Source: an uncultured Pelagibacteraceae bacterium (GTDB taxonomy: Bacteria > Pseudomonadota > Alphaproteobacteria > Pelagibacterales > Pelagibacteraceae). Taken from it: 57,699 nucleotides of DNA. Location of the stretch: NCBI GenBank assembly GCA_902516395.1, contig CABXYN010000006.1, forward strand, positions 1 to 57,699, written 5' to 3'. Below are positions 10,450-19,811 of this stretch, in pieces (within the stretch, counting starts at the first letter, position 1; each line of letters begins with the position of its first letter). Made by a program: the position numbers and the translations under genes. A model generated the notes under the pieces. It searched no databases. It had not been told where the DNA came from and saw only the letters and a list, made by a program, of their open reading frames with translations.

Positions 10450-11265
10450 ATGAGTAAGAATTTAGATAAATCAGGCTTAAAATCAATAGTTAGTAGATAT
10501 GACTTATTTTTCATTGATATCTGGGGGGTGCTCCATAACGGAATAAAGCTGCATGAAAATGCTGTAAAGGTTTTAGATGAATTATTTAATAATGAAAAAA
10601 AATTCATATTATTGACAAATGCTCCAAGACCCAACTTAACTGTGATTAATACTTTAAAAAAAATGGGTTTAAATAATTATTCTGATACAGTTTTTACATC
10701 TGGAGAAGCGTCAAAAAGATATCTTTTAGAAAATTTCAATAATAAAAAATTTTTTCACTTGGGACCACCAAGAGATTTTGATTTATTTAAAACGTTTGAA
10801 GATAATAAAGTGGATAATATAGACGATTCTGATTATTTATTATGTTCAGGTCTTTTTGAAGAACATGAAGATGACTTACGGTATTACAAAAATCTTTTAA
10901 CAAAACATATAACAAAAAAAATGATATGCACTAACCCTGATTTAATAGTTGATCGAGGGAACAAAAGAGAATACTGCGCAGGCTCTATTGCAAAATCTTT
11001 TGAAGAAATTAGTGGTGAGGTAATTTACTTTGGCAAACCCCATCCTCCTGTTTATGAAATCGCAGCAGATGTAAATAACAAAAAAATATTATGTATTGGT
11101 GATAATCTTAATACAGATATTAAAGGTGCTAACATTCAAAATTTTGATTCATTACTGATTACAGGTGGTATACATAGACAAGAAATTTCAAAATTATCAA
11201 TTAAAAATGTACTTAAAAATTATGATGCAAATATTAACTATTTTCAGAAAGAATTAAAATGGTGA
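10450..11265 (+). CDS. HAD superfamily class IIA hydrolase (putative phosphatase)
   Basis: A probable cytoplasmic sugar-phosphate or nucleotide phosphatase of the NagD-like class IIA group. 271 residues. Motif I is FFIDIWGVLHNG (about residues 20-31), where the second Asp of the usual DxD is replaced by Trp-Gly as in the TIGR01459 subgroup. Motif II is LLTNAP, and motif III/IV is CIGDNLNTDIKGA near residue 216. It opens a plus-strand run, divergent from groESL, and its stop overlaps the ribF start by 7 nt. Confidence 0.85.
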   Translation: MSKNLDKSGLKSIVSRYDLFFIDIWGVLHNGIKLHENAVKVLDELFNNEKKFILLTNAPRPNLTVINTLKKMGLNNYSDTVFTSGEASKRYLLENFNNKKFFHLGPPRDFDLFKTFEDNKVDNIDDSDYLLCSGLFEEHEDDLRYYKNLLTKHITKKMICTNPDLIVDRGNKREYCAGSIAKSFEEISGEVIYFGKPHPPVYEIAADVNNKKILCIGDNLNTDIKGANIQNFDSLLITGGIHRQEISKLSIKNVLKNYDANINYFQKELKW

Positions 11266-12188
11266 ATAAATTAAAGATTTTTAATAATTTTAATATTCCA
11301 AATAAATTTAAAAAATCAATTATCCTAATTGGTAACTTTGATGGATTACACTCAGGACATCAAAAATTATTTGAATTAGCAAAAAAATATAAAACAAAAT
11401 ACAAATCTAAAGTAGGTGTGGTTACATTTGATCCAATACCTAAAATGTTTTTTAACAAAAAAATTAAAAACTATAGAATATCAAATTTTAATCAAAAGGT
11501 AATTTATTTAAAAAAATTTGGTGTTGATTTTATTATTAATAAAAAATTTGATAAAAATTTTTCAAAAATTAATTACTATAAATTTGTAAAAGATATTTTA
11601 TCAGGAAAACTTAGATCAAAATTTGTATTTGTTAGTAATAACTTTAGGTTTGGTCACAAAAGAGAAGGGGATGTATCACAGCTTAAAAAATATGAAAATG
11701 ATTTTGGTTATAATTTAATAAACCCAGTACCTTTGATTAAAAATAAAAAAATAATTTCATCAACATTGATTAGAAAGTTACTTGAAGAGGGAAAGCTATT
11801 AAAAGCAAATACTTTTTTAAAAAGAAACTGGGAAATTGAGGGAAAAGTTCAAAGAGGTAGAATGATGGGGCAAAAAATTGGATTTCCCACCTGCAATATA
11901 GATATTGGAGATTATGTTATAGCAAAACCTGGAGTTTACGCCGTAAAAGCAAGAATTAACGATAAAAAAAAATTCTATAAAGGTATTGCTAATTTAGGTT
12001 ATAGACCAACATTTAATCAAAAAAAAATACTTTTAGAGGTAAACATTTTTAATTTTTCTGGAAATCTCTATAATAAAAAATTATCTGTAGAATTTTTAAA
12101 ATTTATAAGAGGTGAAAAAAAATTCAAAGGTATCAGCGAGTTAAAAAAACAAATTAATAAAGATATTTTAAAAGCCAAAAAAACTTAA
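11259..12188 (+). CDS. ribF: Bifunctional riboflavin kinase/FAD synthetase
   Basis: Makes FMN and then FAD from riboflavin. The N-terminal nucleotidyltransferase domain has LIGNFDGLHSGHQKL (HxGH-type motif, about residues 24-38) and SSTLIRKLL. The C-terminal flavokinase domain has GRMMGQKIGFPTCNID (about residues 203-218) and GIANLGYRPTF. At 309 residues it matches the family. It overlaps the HAD gene by 7 nt and its last base is the first base of the ileS start, so the set is tightly coupled. Confidence 0.96.
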   Translation: MVNKLKIFNNFNIPNKFKKSIILIGNFDGLHSGHQKLFELAKKYKTKYKSKVGVVTFDPIPKMFFNKKIKNYRISNFNQKVIYLKKFGVDFIINKKFDKNFSKINYYKFVKDILSGKLRSKFVFVSNNFRFGHKREGDVSQLKKYENDFGYNLINPVPLIKNKKIISSTLIRKLLEEGKLLKANTFLKRNWEIEGKVQRGRMMGQKIGFPTCNIDIGDYVIAKPGVYAVKARINDKKKFYKGIANLGYRPTFNQKKILLEVNIFNFSGNLYNKKLSVEFLKFIRGEKKFKGISELKKQINKDILKAKKT

Positions 12189-14929
12189 TGAGTAAGGAAC
12201 ATTTAAATTTACCTAAAACCGCTTTTTCTATGAAAGCAAATCTACCTAATAAAGAGCCAGAATATTTAAAATTTTGGGATAAAATTAATCTATATGAAAA
12301 ACTAAGATCTCAAAGCAAAGGTAAAGAAAAGTTTGTTTTACATGATGGCCCGCCTTATGCAAATGGAAATATTCACATGGGTACTGCCTTAAATAAAATT
12401 CTAAAAGATATTATAATTAAATTTCATCAAATGGATGGTAAAGACTCAGTTTATGTACCCGGATGGGACTGTCATGGATTGCCAATTGAATGGAAAATTG
12501 AGGAACAATATAAAAAAAATAAAAAAAATAAAAATGATGTACCCATCATTGAGTTTCGAAAAGAATGTAGAGATTTTGCAAGTAAATGGATCAATGTTCA
12601 TAAAGGTCAATTTAAAAGATTAGGAGTCATTGGGGATTGGGAAAACTATTATTCAACTATGAGTTTTGATGCTGAGGCTCAAATTGTAAGAGAACTTGGA
12701 AAATTTCTAAAAGAGGGAAGTTTGTACAAAGGATATAAACCTGTTTTGTGGTCTACAGTTGAAAAAACAGCTTTAGCAGATGCTGAAGTTGAATATCAAG
12801 ACCATGTATCTGATACAATCTATGCAGCTTTTCCAGTTAAAAAATCTAATATCAACGAACTAGTTGGTTCTAATGTTGTTATTTGGACTACAACTCCATG
12901 GACAATACCAGCTAACAAAGCATTAGCCTATAATCAAAGTTTGGATTATGTCTTATGCGAGATCGATAATAAAGATATTTTAGAAAATAAAAAAATAATT
13001 ATTGCAAAAGAACTTTTGACCTCTGTCACAAAAGATATAGAGTGTAAAATTAAGATATTAAAAGAATTTAAAGGAAAAGAATTTGATGGAACTATTTGTA
13101 GCCATCCATTTCATAAAATTGGATATGACTATGATGTTCCAATGCTTGAGGCGAGATTTGTAACAACCGAGCAGGGAACAGGAATTGTTCATTGTGCACC
13201 TAGTCATGGACCTGATGATTTTAATTTGTGCATCAATAATGGAATAAAAGCAATTGAAACAGTTGATGATGACGGAAGGTATACGAAACATATACCAATA
13301 TTTGAAGGTACTCACATTTTTAAAGCAAATGACATTGTTATCGAAAAGCTTAAAGAGCTAAAAGGTCTTTTAAACAAAGGTAAACTAACACACTCTTATC
13401 CCCACTCTTGGAGATCTAAAGCTCCTTTGGTTCATAGAGCAACACCCCAATGGTTTATTTCAATGGAAAGCCACAAGTTAAGAGATAAAGCACTCAAAGC
13501 AATAAATGACACTACTTTTTATCCTAGTAAAGGAAAAGAAAGAATTAAAGCAATGATAGAGACGAGACCAGATTGGTGTGTCTCTAGACAAAGGGTGTGG
13601 GGAGTTCCACTTCCAATATTTATTTCCAAAAAAAATGGTGAAATTCTTGTTGATGAGGAAGTTTTTGAGAATATTGCTAAAATTTATGAAAAAGAAGGAT
13701 CAGATTGTTGGTTTGAGGATAATTTCCAGAGACTTCTAGGAGATAAATACAAAGCGGATGATTTTGAAAAGACTACTGACATTGTAGAAGTATGGTTTGA
13801 TAGTGGATCAACCCATTCTTTTGTTTTAGAAAAGAGAGAAGATCTAAAATGGCCTGCATCAATGTATCTGGAGGGTTCAGATCAGCATAGGGGATGGTTT
13901 CATTCTTCTTTACTCGAGTCTTGTGGAACAAGAGGGAGAGCGCCTTTTGAAAGTATCTTATCTCATGGCTTCGTTGTTGATGGAAAAGGACTAAAAATGT
14001 CTAAATCAACAGGAAATGTTATTGCACCAGAGGATATTTTAAAAAAATATGGTGCAGACATACTTAGAATTTGGGTTGCCTCATCAAATTATGCTGAGGA
14101 TTTAAGAATTGATTATTCAATTTTGGATCAGCATTCTGAGTCTTATAGAAAAATAAGAAATACTTTCAGATATCTTTTAGGAAACATACAAGATGAATAT
14201 TCAAAAGTAGATTTTGATAAAATTGATTTTAATAATATTCCCGAATTAGAAAAGTACATGCTGCATAGGTTATATGTGATCGATGAGAACTTTAATAAAT
14301 ATTTCAAGTCATATAATTTTCATAATTTATATAAAGAATTATTAAATTTTTGCACGGTAGAACTTTCAGCATTTTATTTTGATATCAGAAAAGATCTTCT
14401 TTACTGTGATCCAAAAGATTCAAAAAAGCGTTCTGACTGTATTTTAATTCTAAAAGTAATTTTAGAATGTTTATTGAAATGGTTTGCACCGATTTTATCA
14501 TTTACTACTGAAGAAATTTATCATTTAATTTACAAAGAAGATGGTGAGGGAAGCATTCATTTACAAAAATTTGTTAAAATTCCTAATCAATGGAAAAATG
14601 AAGAATTAAGCAATAAATGGGATAAACTTAAACTGATCAGAGATGAAGCAAATATTAGTATTGAAAGCAAAAGGGCTGATAAAATTATTGGTTCAAGTTT
14701 AGAGGCGAATATTGAAATAAAAATCAAAGATAAAGATATTTATAGTTTAGCTCAGAAACATGACTTTTCAGAAATTTGTATTACATCCTCTGCTTCAATC
14801 TTAAGTGATAGCAGTTTAGAAAAAGAAATTGAGATAACTAGTTCAAAAGCTGTTGGAAATAAGTGTCCTGTTTGCTGGAAAATCAGCAAGGGAATATGTG
14901 AGAAACATGGACATCTCAGTGTTCAATGA
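12188..14929 (+). CDS. ileS: Isoleucyl-tRNA synthetase
   Basis: Charges tRNA-Ile in the cytoplasm. 913 residues of the bacterial IleRS1 type. The class I signature region is DGPPYANGNIHMGTALNK, where the HIGH tetrapeptide reads HMGT (residues 63-66). The editing domain includes TTTPWTIPANKALAY. KMSKS is present (GLKMSKSTGNV, about residue 601). The C-terminal zinc knuckle is reduced to CPVCW followed by a C-x2-H. It sits between ribF and lspA, a classic proteobacterial order. The HMGT variant is the odd point. Confidence 0.97.
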   Translation: MSKEHLNLPKTAFSMKANLPNKEPEYLKFWDKINLYEKLRSQSKGKEKFVLHDGPPYANGNIHMGTALNKILKDIIIKFHQMDGKDSVYVPGWDCHGLPIEWKIEEQYKKNKKNKNDVPIIEFRKECRDFASKWINVHKGQFKRLGVIGDWENYYSTMSFDAEAQIVRELGKFLKEGSLYKGYKPVLWSTVEKTALADAEVEYQDHVSDTIYAAFPVKKSNINELVGSNVVIWTTTPWTIPANKALAYNQSLDYVLCEIDNKDILENKKIIIAKELLTSVTKDIECKIKILKEFKGKEFDGTICSHPFHKIGYDYDVPMLEARFVTTEQGTGIVHCAPSHGPDDFNLCINNGIKAIETVDDDGRYTKHIPIFEGTHIFKANDIVIEKLKELKGLLNKGKLTHSYPHSWRSKAPLVHRATPQWFISMESHKLRDKALKAINDTTFYPSKGKERIKAMIETRPDWCVSRQRVWGVPLPIFISKKNGEILVDEEVFENIAKIYEKEGSDCWFEDNFQRLLGDKYKADDFEKTTDIVEVWFDSGSTHSFVLEKREDLKWPASMYLEGSDQHRGWFHSSLLESCGTRGRAPFESILSHGFVVDGKGLKMSKSTGNVIAPEDILKKYGADILRIWVASSNYAEDLRIDYSILDQHSESYRKIRNTFRYLLGNIQDEYSKVDFDKIDFNNIPELEKYMLHRLYVIDENFNKYFKSYNFHNLYKELLNFCTVELSAFYFDIRKDLLYCDPKDSKKRSDCILILKVILECLLKWFAPILSFTTEEIYHLIYKEDGEGSIHLQKFVKIPNQWKNEELSNKWDKLKLIRDEANISIESKRADKIIGSSLEANIEIKIKDKDIYSLAQKHDFSEICITSSASILSDSSLEKEIEITSSKAVGNKCPVCWKISKGICEKHGHLSVQ

Positions 14930-15417
14930 AAAATGAAACTATAAAAAAAATAGTAATAAGCATTTTCATTATATTATTCATTTTCATATTAGACAGAATA
15001 TCCAAAATACTTATCCTAAATATATTAGAAGAAACCGGACGAGTAGATATTTACATAAACTCATTCTTAAATTTTTATCTAGTTTGGAATAAAGGAATTG
15101 GTTTTGGTTTATTATCATCTGATCAGGATTTTTTTTATAATGTAGTCACTATTTTAATTGTCCTGATTAATTTTGTGATAATTTATCTATTATTTAAGGA
15201 AAAAGGAATAAAGTATTATTTTCTTCTAGTTATTTTAGGCGGCTCATTAGGCAATCTATTTGATAGGATATATTATAGAGCTGTCCCAGACTTTTTTGAC
15301 TTAAATTATAATGGATATCATTGGTTTATTTTCAATGTGGCTGACATATTCATAACAATTGGGATTATTTTACTTATTCTGGCCGAATTAATAAGTTATA
15401 AAAAAGCAAATGAATAA
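14926..15417 (+). CDS. lspA: Prolipoprotein signal peptidase II
   Basis: An inner-membrane aspartyl protease that cleaves lipoprotein signal peptides. 163 residues, four membrane helices. The two catalytic Asp motifs are GNLFDR (about residue 110) and FNVADIFI (about residue 138), and NKGIGFGLL matches the conserved NxGxxFG segment. ATGA overlaps the ileS stop, giving translational coupling. The next gene is itself a putative lipoprotein and overlaps by 8 nt. Confidence 0.97.
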   Translation: MKNETIKKIVISIFIILFIFILDRISKILILNILEETGRVDIYINSFLNFYLVWNKGIGFGLLSSDQDFFYNVVTILIVLINFVIIYLLFKEKGIKYYFLLVILGGSLGNLFDRIYYRAVPDFFDLNYNGYHWFIFNVADIFITIGIILLILAELISYKKANE

Positions 15418-15733
15418 ACTCTTTAAAATTTCCAAGTTATTATTCTTCTTATTTTTTTTATATTCATGTGGGGTGGGAGAAGCTTTGCAGGGTAAAAAAA
15501 GATCAGATCAAGGTGATGAATTTTTAATTGATAAAAAAAATCCATTAGCTATGCCTCCTGATTTTGATAAATTACCAAAACCAGGTGAAGCAAGTGTGAA
15601 ATCCACTAAAGATATCGAAAGTGATCAATCAAACATAGAAGATTTACTTAAGAATAGTGAAATTGAAGAAGATGCCTCATCTTCAGAACAATCAACATCT
15701 ATTGAAAGTTCAATATTAAAAAAAATTAAGTAA
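15410..15733 (+). CDS. Putative outer-membrane lipoprotein, DUF3035 (BamF-like)
   Basis: 107 residues. A lipoprotein signal peptide ends in the lipobox LYSCGVG, placing the lipidated Cys near residue 20. It is followed by the LAMPPDFDKLPKPGEA segment typical of DUF3035, the family that includes the Caulobacter BAM-complex subunit BamF. The C-terminus is acidic and Ser-rich. Residue 2-3 after the Cys is not Asp, so outer-membrane sorting is likely. BamF function is inferred from the family. Confidence 0.75.
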   Translation: MNKLFKISKLLFFLFFLYSCGVGEALQGKKRSDQGDEFLIDKKNPLAMPPDFDKLPKPGEASVKSTKDIESDQSNIEDLLKNSEIEEDASSSEQSTSIESSILKKIK

Positions 15734-15737
15734 ATAA

Positions 15738-16907
15738 ATGTTTTCAAAAAACATAATTTTTAAAAATTTCCAACAAAAAAAAAATATCAAAGCAAAAAAA
15801 AAAATAAATAATATTTTAAAAAAAGAATTAATTATAAGTGACTTGCTACTAAATTCATTTAATGAAAATTACAAATATAGTTATAAAAAAAAAATTTTGA
15901 ATAAATACAAAAACTTTGACACTATTAATCTAATTGGTATGGGTGGTTCTATTCTAGGTACAGAGGCAATATATGACTTTTTAAAGTTAAAAATTAAAAA
16001 AAAAATAAATTTTTACAATAATCTGAATAGTAAAATTAATTTTAAGAATAAGAAAAAAACTTTAAATTTAATAGTATCAAAATCTGGCAATACACTTGAG
16101 ACCATATCAAACTTCAACATAATTCTAAATGCTGGAAAAAAAAACAAAAATATAGTAATTACAGAAAAAAAATCTAGCTTTCTCACAAAACTTGGAAATA
16201 AATTAAAGGCAGACATAATTGAACATAAAAATTATATTGGAGGAAGATATTCTGTTTTATCTGAAGTTGGAATGTTGCCAGCAGAATTGTTAGGACTAAA
16301 TGAGAGAAAATTTAAAAGGCTCAATTACTTAATAAAAAATAAATATTTTCTAAATCAATTGATTTACAACGTTAATTTCATATTTAACTGCGTTTCAAAA
16401 GGGAAAAAGAATTCAGTAATTTTAAACTATGACGAAAGTTCTAATAATTTATTCAAATGGTACCAACAACTTACGGCAGAAAGCTTAGGAAAAGACAATA
16501 AAGGTATTTTTCCTATTGTTTCATCTATGCCTAAGGATAATCACAGTTTGCTTCAACTTTATTTAGATGGACCAAAAAATAATTTTTTTACATTTTTTGG
16601 AATTTCAAATGAAAAAACAAATAAACTTTCAAATAAAAACTTATTTGATAAATTTTCAATTTTAAAAAATAAAAATTTAAGTCAAATTATCAAAGCACAA
16701 AGACATGCAACTCAAAAGGTTTTTAAAAGAAAAAAAATACCTTTTAGAAGTTTTGAAATCTTGGGTAAAAATGAGGAAACTGTAGGAGAATTATTTACTT
16801 TTTTTGTTCTAGAGACAATTTTGTTAGGAAGGCTAATGGAAGTGAATCCTTTTGATCAACCTTCAGTTGAGTTAATTAAAACTGAAACGTCAAAATTACT
16901 TATTTAA
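15738..16907 (+). CDS. pgi: Glucose-6-phosphate isomerase, short form
   Basis: Interconverts glucose-6-phosphate and fructose-6-phosphate. Recognisable PGI features are the phosphate-binding MGGSILG (about residue 73) and SKSGNTLET (about 114), the GGRYSVLSEVGMLP signature (about 170) and the C-terminal ETILLGRLMEVNPFDQPSVE signature. At 389 residues it is shorter than the roughly 450-residue Gram-positive type and the roughly 550-residue enterobacterial type. The N-terminus is compact and very Lys-rich. The stop overlaps the convergent rsmD by 4 nt. Confidence 0.92.
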   Translation: MFSKNIIFKNFQQKKNIKAKKKINNILKKELIISDLLLNSFNENYKYSYKKKILNKYKNFDTINLIGMGGSILGTEAIYDFLKLKIKKKINFYNNLNSKINFKNKKKTLNLIVSKSGNTLETISNFNIILNAGKKNKNIVITEKKSSFLTKLGNKLKADIIEHKNYIGGRYSVLSEVGMLPAELLGLNERKFKRLNYLIKNKYFLNQLIYNVNFIFNCVSKGKKNSVILNYDESSNNLFKWYQQLTAESLGKDNKGIFPIVSSMPKDNHSLLQLYLDGPKNNFFTFFGISNEKTNKLSNKNLFDKFSILKNKNLSQIIKAQRHATQKVFKRKKIPFRSFEILGKNEETVGELFTFFVLETILLGRLMEVNPFDQPSVELIKTETSKLLI

Positions 16908-17467
16908 ATTGATTTACAGAATAAAATTTTAGATAAGCCATATTTTTTTTCATCCAATACATTTAAAAACTTAGAAATATCATCCATCGATTTTTTGTTT
17001 CTGTGTATAATTATTAATGTATTGATATCAGTAATTTTTAATATTTTTATTTGGTCTATTAAAATATTTATTTCTTTGTCTTTAAAAGGTGGATCTAGAA
17101 AAATTACATCAAAAATTTCATTCTTTAAATTTGATTCTTTTAAATTGTATGCATTAGTCTCATATATTTTAGTTTTGCTTTCTAATTTTAAGTTAAATAA
17201 ATTTTTTTTTAAAATTTTTAATGAATTTGAATAATTCTCAAAAAAAGTTACTTCTTGAGCTCCTCTTGATAAGCATTCAATTCCAAATGACCCAGTACCA
17301 GAAAATAAATCTAATACTTTAGAGTTATTTATATTTTTAGACACTTTACTTGAATGATCTAAAATATTGAAAATCGATTCTCTAACCATATCCTTCAATG
17401 GTCTGGTAGATTTATCCAGAGGAATTAATAATTTTTTTCCTTTAAGATTTCCTCCTATTATTCTCAT
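16904..17467 (-). CDS. rsmD: 16S rRNA (guanine-966-N2) methyltransferase RsmD
   Basis: A SAM-dependent methyltransferase of the small subunit rRNA. 187 residues. MRIIGGNLKGKKL is the family N-terminus, LDLFSGTGSFGIECLSRGA is the SAM-binding motif I, and the catalytic DPPF motif lies near residue 127. The start overlaps the upstream purD stop by 4 nt on the minus strand. Confidence 0.94.
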   Translation of the reverse strand: MRIIGGNLKGKKLLIPLDKSTRPLKDMVRESIFNILDHSSKVSKNINNSKVLDLFSGTGSFGIECLSRGAQEVTFFENYSNSLKILKKNLFNLKLESKTKIYETNAYNLKESNLKNEIFDVIFLDPPFKDKEINILIDQIKILKITDINTLIIIHRNKKSMDDISKFLNVLDEKKYGLSKILFCKSI

Positions 17468-18729
17468 TTGTCTATAATCTTATATCCAATATCTCTACGA
17501 TAAAAACCGTCGTCCCAATTTAGATTTTCAATTTCTTTAATTACCTTTTCCCTTGAGGATTTTAAATTATCTGAGATGCTAACAAAATTAAGTACTCTTC
17601 CCCCATTAGCATATACTTGATTATCTTTTTTTTTTGTCCCAGCATGGTAAATAAAAAATGAGTCATTATTTTTTATTTTTTCAATATTTGGTATTTCTAT
17701 ATTTTTTTTAAAAATATCTGGATATCCATTGGAGCAAAGGACTACACACATACTTTTTTTTTCTTCCCAAAGAATATTTTGATTTTCTAGAGTTTCATCG
17801 CAACAAGATAAAATTAAATCTAACAAATCAGTGCCTAAAAGTGGTAAAATTGTTTGGCATTCTGGATCTCCCATTCTCACGTTATACTCAATAAGATAAG
17901 GATTATTATTTTTAATCATAAGACCAACATATAAAAATCCTTTGTAACTTTCTCCCATGTCTTTAATAGCTTCAAAAGTAGGATTAACAATTTCTGTCAT
18001 TATTTTTTTGTCTAGTTCTGCGTTTATAAGTCCTGAAGGTGAATATGCTCCCATTCCTCCAGTATTTTTTCCTCTATCTCCCTCGCCAACTCTCTTATGG
18101 TCTTGGGCAGTATTAAACTTCTTAAATATTTTTCCATCCGACAGCACGAAATAACTCATTTCATCTCCCTGCAAAAATTCTTCAATAAGAACTTGATTGG
18201 CTAAACCAAATTTTCCATTAAATATTTCTTCCACCGCTTTATTTGAACTTTCTAGATCCTCACAAATATAAACACCTTTTCCGGAAGCCAACCCATCTGC
18301 TTTAACTACTATAGGCATATTTGCATTTTCCAAATATCTACTAGCTTCAGTATTAGTTTTAAATACTCCAAATTGTGCAGTAGGAATATTGTACTTTTCA
18401 CATATTTTTTTTGTAAATATTTTTGATCCTTCTAATTGTGAAACTTTTTTATTCGGACCAAAAACTTTTACATTTTCTTTTGAAAGAAAATCAACAATAC
18501 CGTCAACGAGAGGTTTTTCAGGTCCCACAATTACCAAATCAATTTTTTTTTCTTTAATAAATTGTAATAAACTTTCATAATTATGAAAATCCAGTTCGAC
18601 ATTCTCAGCAATTAAATCAGTACCAGCATTACCTGGTATACAGTATAATTTTTGAAGCTTAGGAGATTTTGAGATTTTAGATGCTATTGCATGTTCTCTG
18701 CCACCGTTTCCAAGAATTGCAATTTTCAT
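17464..18729 (-). CDS. purD: Phosphoribosylamine-glycine ligase (GAR synthetase)
   Basis: The second step of de novo purine synthesis, an ATP-grasp enzyme. 421 residues. GNGGREHAI forms the N-terminal fold, VKADGLASGKGVYI is the ATP-grasp loop (about residue 143), and VRMGDPECQ the PurD signature (about 287). It starts divergently from the DUF2093 gene with a 26-bp spacer. Confidence 0.97.
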   Translation of the reverse strand: MKIAILGNGGREHAIASKISKSPKLQKLYCIPGNAGTDLIAENVELDFHNYESLLQFIKEKKIDLVIVGPEKPLVDGIVDFLSKENVKVFGPNKKVSQLEGSKIFTKKICEKYNIPTAQFGVFKTNTEASRYLENANMPIVVKADGLASGKGVYICEDLESSNKAVEEIFNGKFGLANQVLIEEFLQGDEMSYFVLSDGKIFKKFNTAQDHKRVGEGDRGKNTGGMGAYSPSGLINAELDKKIMTEIVNPTFEAIKDMGESYKGFLYVGLMIKNNNPYLIEYNVRMGDPECQTILPLLGTDLLDLILSCCDETLENQNILWEEKKSMCVVLCSNGYPDIFKKNIEIPNIEKIKNNDSFFIYHAGTKKKDNQVYANGGRVLNFVSISDNLKSSREKVIKEIENLNWDDGFYRRDIGYKIIDK

Positions 18730-18755
18730 ATATTCAAATATATATCCTATAAATC

Positions 18756-18947
18756 ATGAACAAGTTAGCAAAATTAAAATATCAACCAAATAATTTTGAT
18801 ATCATAGAAGAAGGAGATCATGTTATTTGTGCGGTTTCAGGAAAGAAAATTCCACTACAGAATTTAAATTATTGGAATGTTGATGAACAAGAGGCTTACT
18901 TTTCTTATGTTGAAGCTTCAATTAAAAAAGAAAAAAATACAAAATAA
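18756..18947 (+). CDS. DUF2093 family small protein
   Basis: 63 residues with the family pattern (AKLKYQPNNFDIIEEGDHVICAVSG, then IPLQNLNYWNVDEQEAY, around residues 5-50). It is an alphaproteobacterial protein of unknown function. In relatives it commonly neighbours purD, xseA or lpxK; here it keeps purD (divergent) and lpxL (convergent, 3 bp away), but xseA is absent from the locus. Confidence 0.85.
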   Translation: MNKLAKLKYQPNNFDIIEEGDHVICAVSGKKIPLQNLNYWNVDEQEAYFSYVEASIKKEKNTK

Positions 18948-18950
18948 TTA

Positions 18951-19811
18951 TTATTTTTTCCATCTATTGTGCGTCCAAATCCATTGATCTGGATTTTTGA
19001 GTATCATTTTTTCTAAGATCTTATTTAAATGTTTAGAAATTTCTTCTTGTGAATTTTCTGAATTGATAACGATTGGCTGAGACACATACATTTTAAAATT
19101 ATATTTCTCTAATCTTTCAATATAAATTGGAACCAAATCGCAATGATATTTTTTAATAATTTGAGCTGGTATTGTGGTAGTGGAAGCTAAGTTTCCAAAA
19201 AAATCTATCTTTATGCCTTCTGTAACTCTTTGATCAATCATCAATGCAATTGAGTTGCTTTTTTTTAAATTTTCTAAAATTTGTCTAGTACCGGATTTTC
19301 CTTTCCTAATTTGATTTCTGCAAATATATTTAGTTCGAATCCTTTCCATTGTTTTATTTAAAAAAACATTATTAAGTGGTCTGTATATTGCTGCTAAATT
19401 TATTCCATACTTCTCAATCTGCATGGCCATGAGTTCAAAATTATTAAAATGTCCTGAAATAAAGACAACAGGCTTTTTATTATTTTTAATTTGATCTAAA
19501 TTTTCGATACCCTCTATTTTAATAAACTGCTCTAACTTGTTTTCTCTAAAATCTTTCAAAAAAGGGTATTCTGCTAAAATCCGCCCATAGTTTCCTAAAA
19601 TATTATTAGCAAATTGATTATCAGAAATATTTATTGATATTTTAGACTTATGCAAATTTTCAATTATAGATTTTTTTTTTCTAAAAAAATTCCCAAAATT
19701 CTTTCCAATAAAAAAACCCAAATTAGATGCTGATTTATAACCTACGGCTTTACAGATAATAAATAAAAATTCCACCAATAGAAATTCAATAAAATATATT
19801 ATTTTTTTCAT
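18951..19811 (-). CDS. lpxL: Lipid A biosynthesis acyltransferase (LpxL/HtrB family)
   Basis: Adds a secondary acyl chain to the Kdo-lipid A precursor at the inner-membrane inner face. 286 residues, an N-terminal hydrophobic segment, then the catalytic HX4E motif (SGHFNNFE, about residue 119) and MIDQRVTEG (about residue 192). It is last in an apparent waaA-lpxK-lpxL set and overlaps lpxK by 4 nt. Which acyl position it modifies cannot be told. Confidence 0.9.
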   Translation of the reverse strand: MKKIIYFIEFLLVEFLFIICKAVGYKSASNLGFFIGKNFGNFFRKKKSIIENLHKSKISINISDNQFANNILGNYGRILAEYPFLKDFRENKLEQFIKIEGIENLDQIKNNKKPVVFISGHFNNFELMAMQIEKYGINLAAIYRPLNNVFLNKTMERIRTKYICRNQIRKGKSGTRQILENLKKSNSIALMIDQRVTEGIKIDFFGNLASTTTIPAQIIKKYHCDLVPIYIERLEKYNFKMYVSQPIVINSENSQEEISKHLNKILEKMILKNPDQWIWTHNRWKK

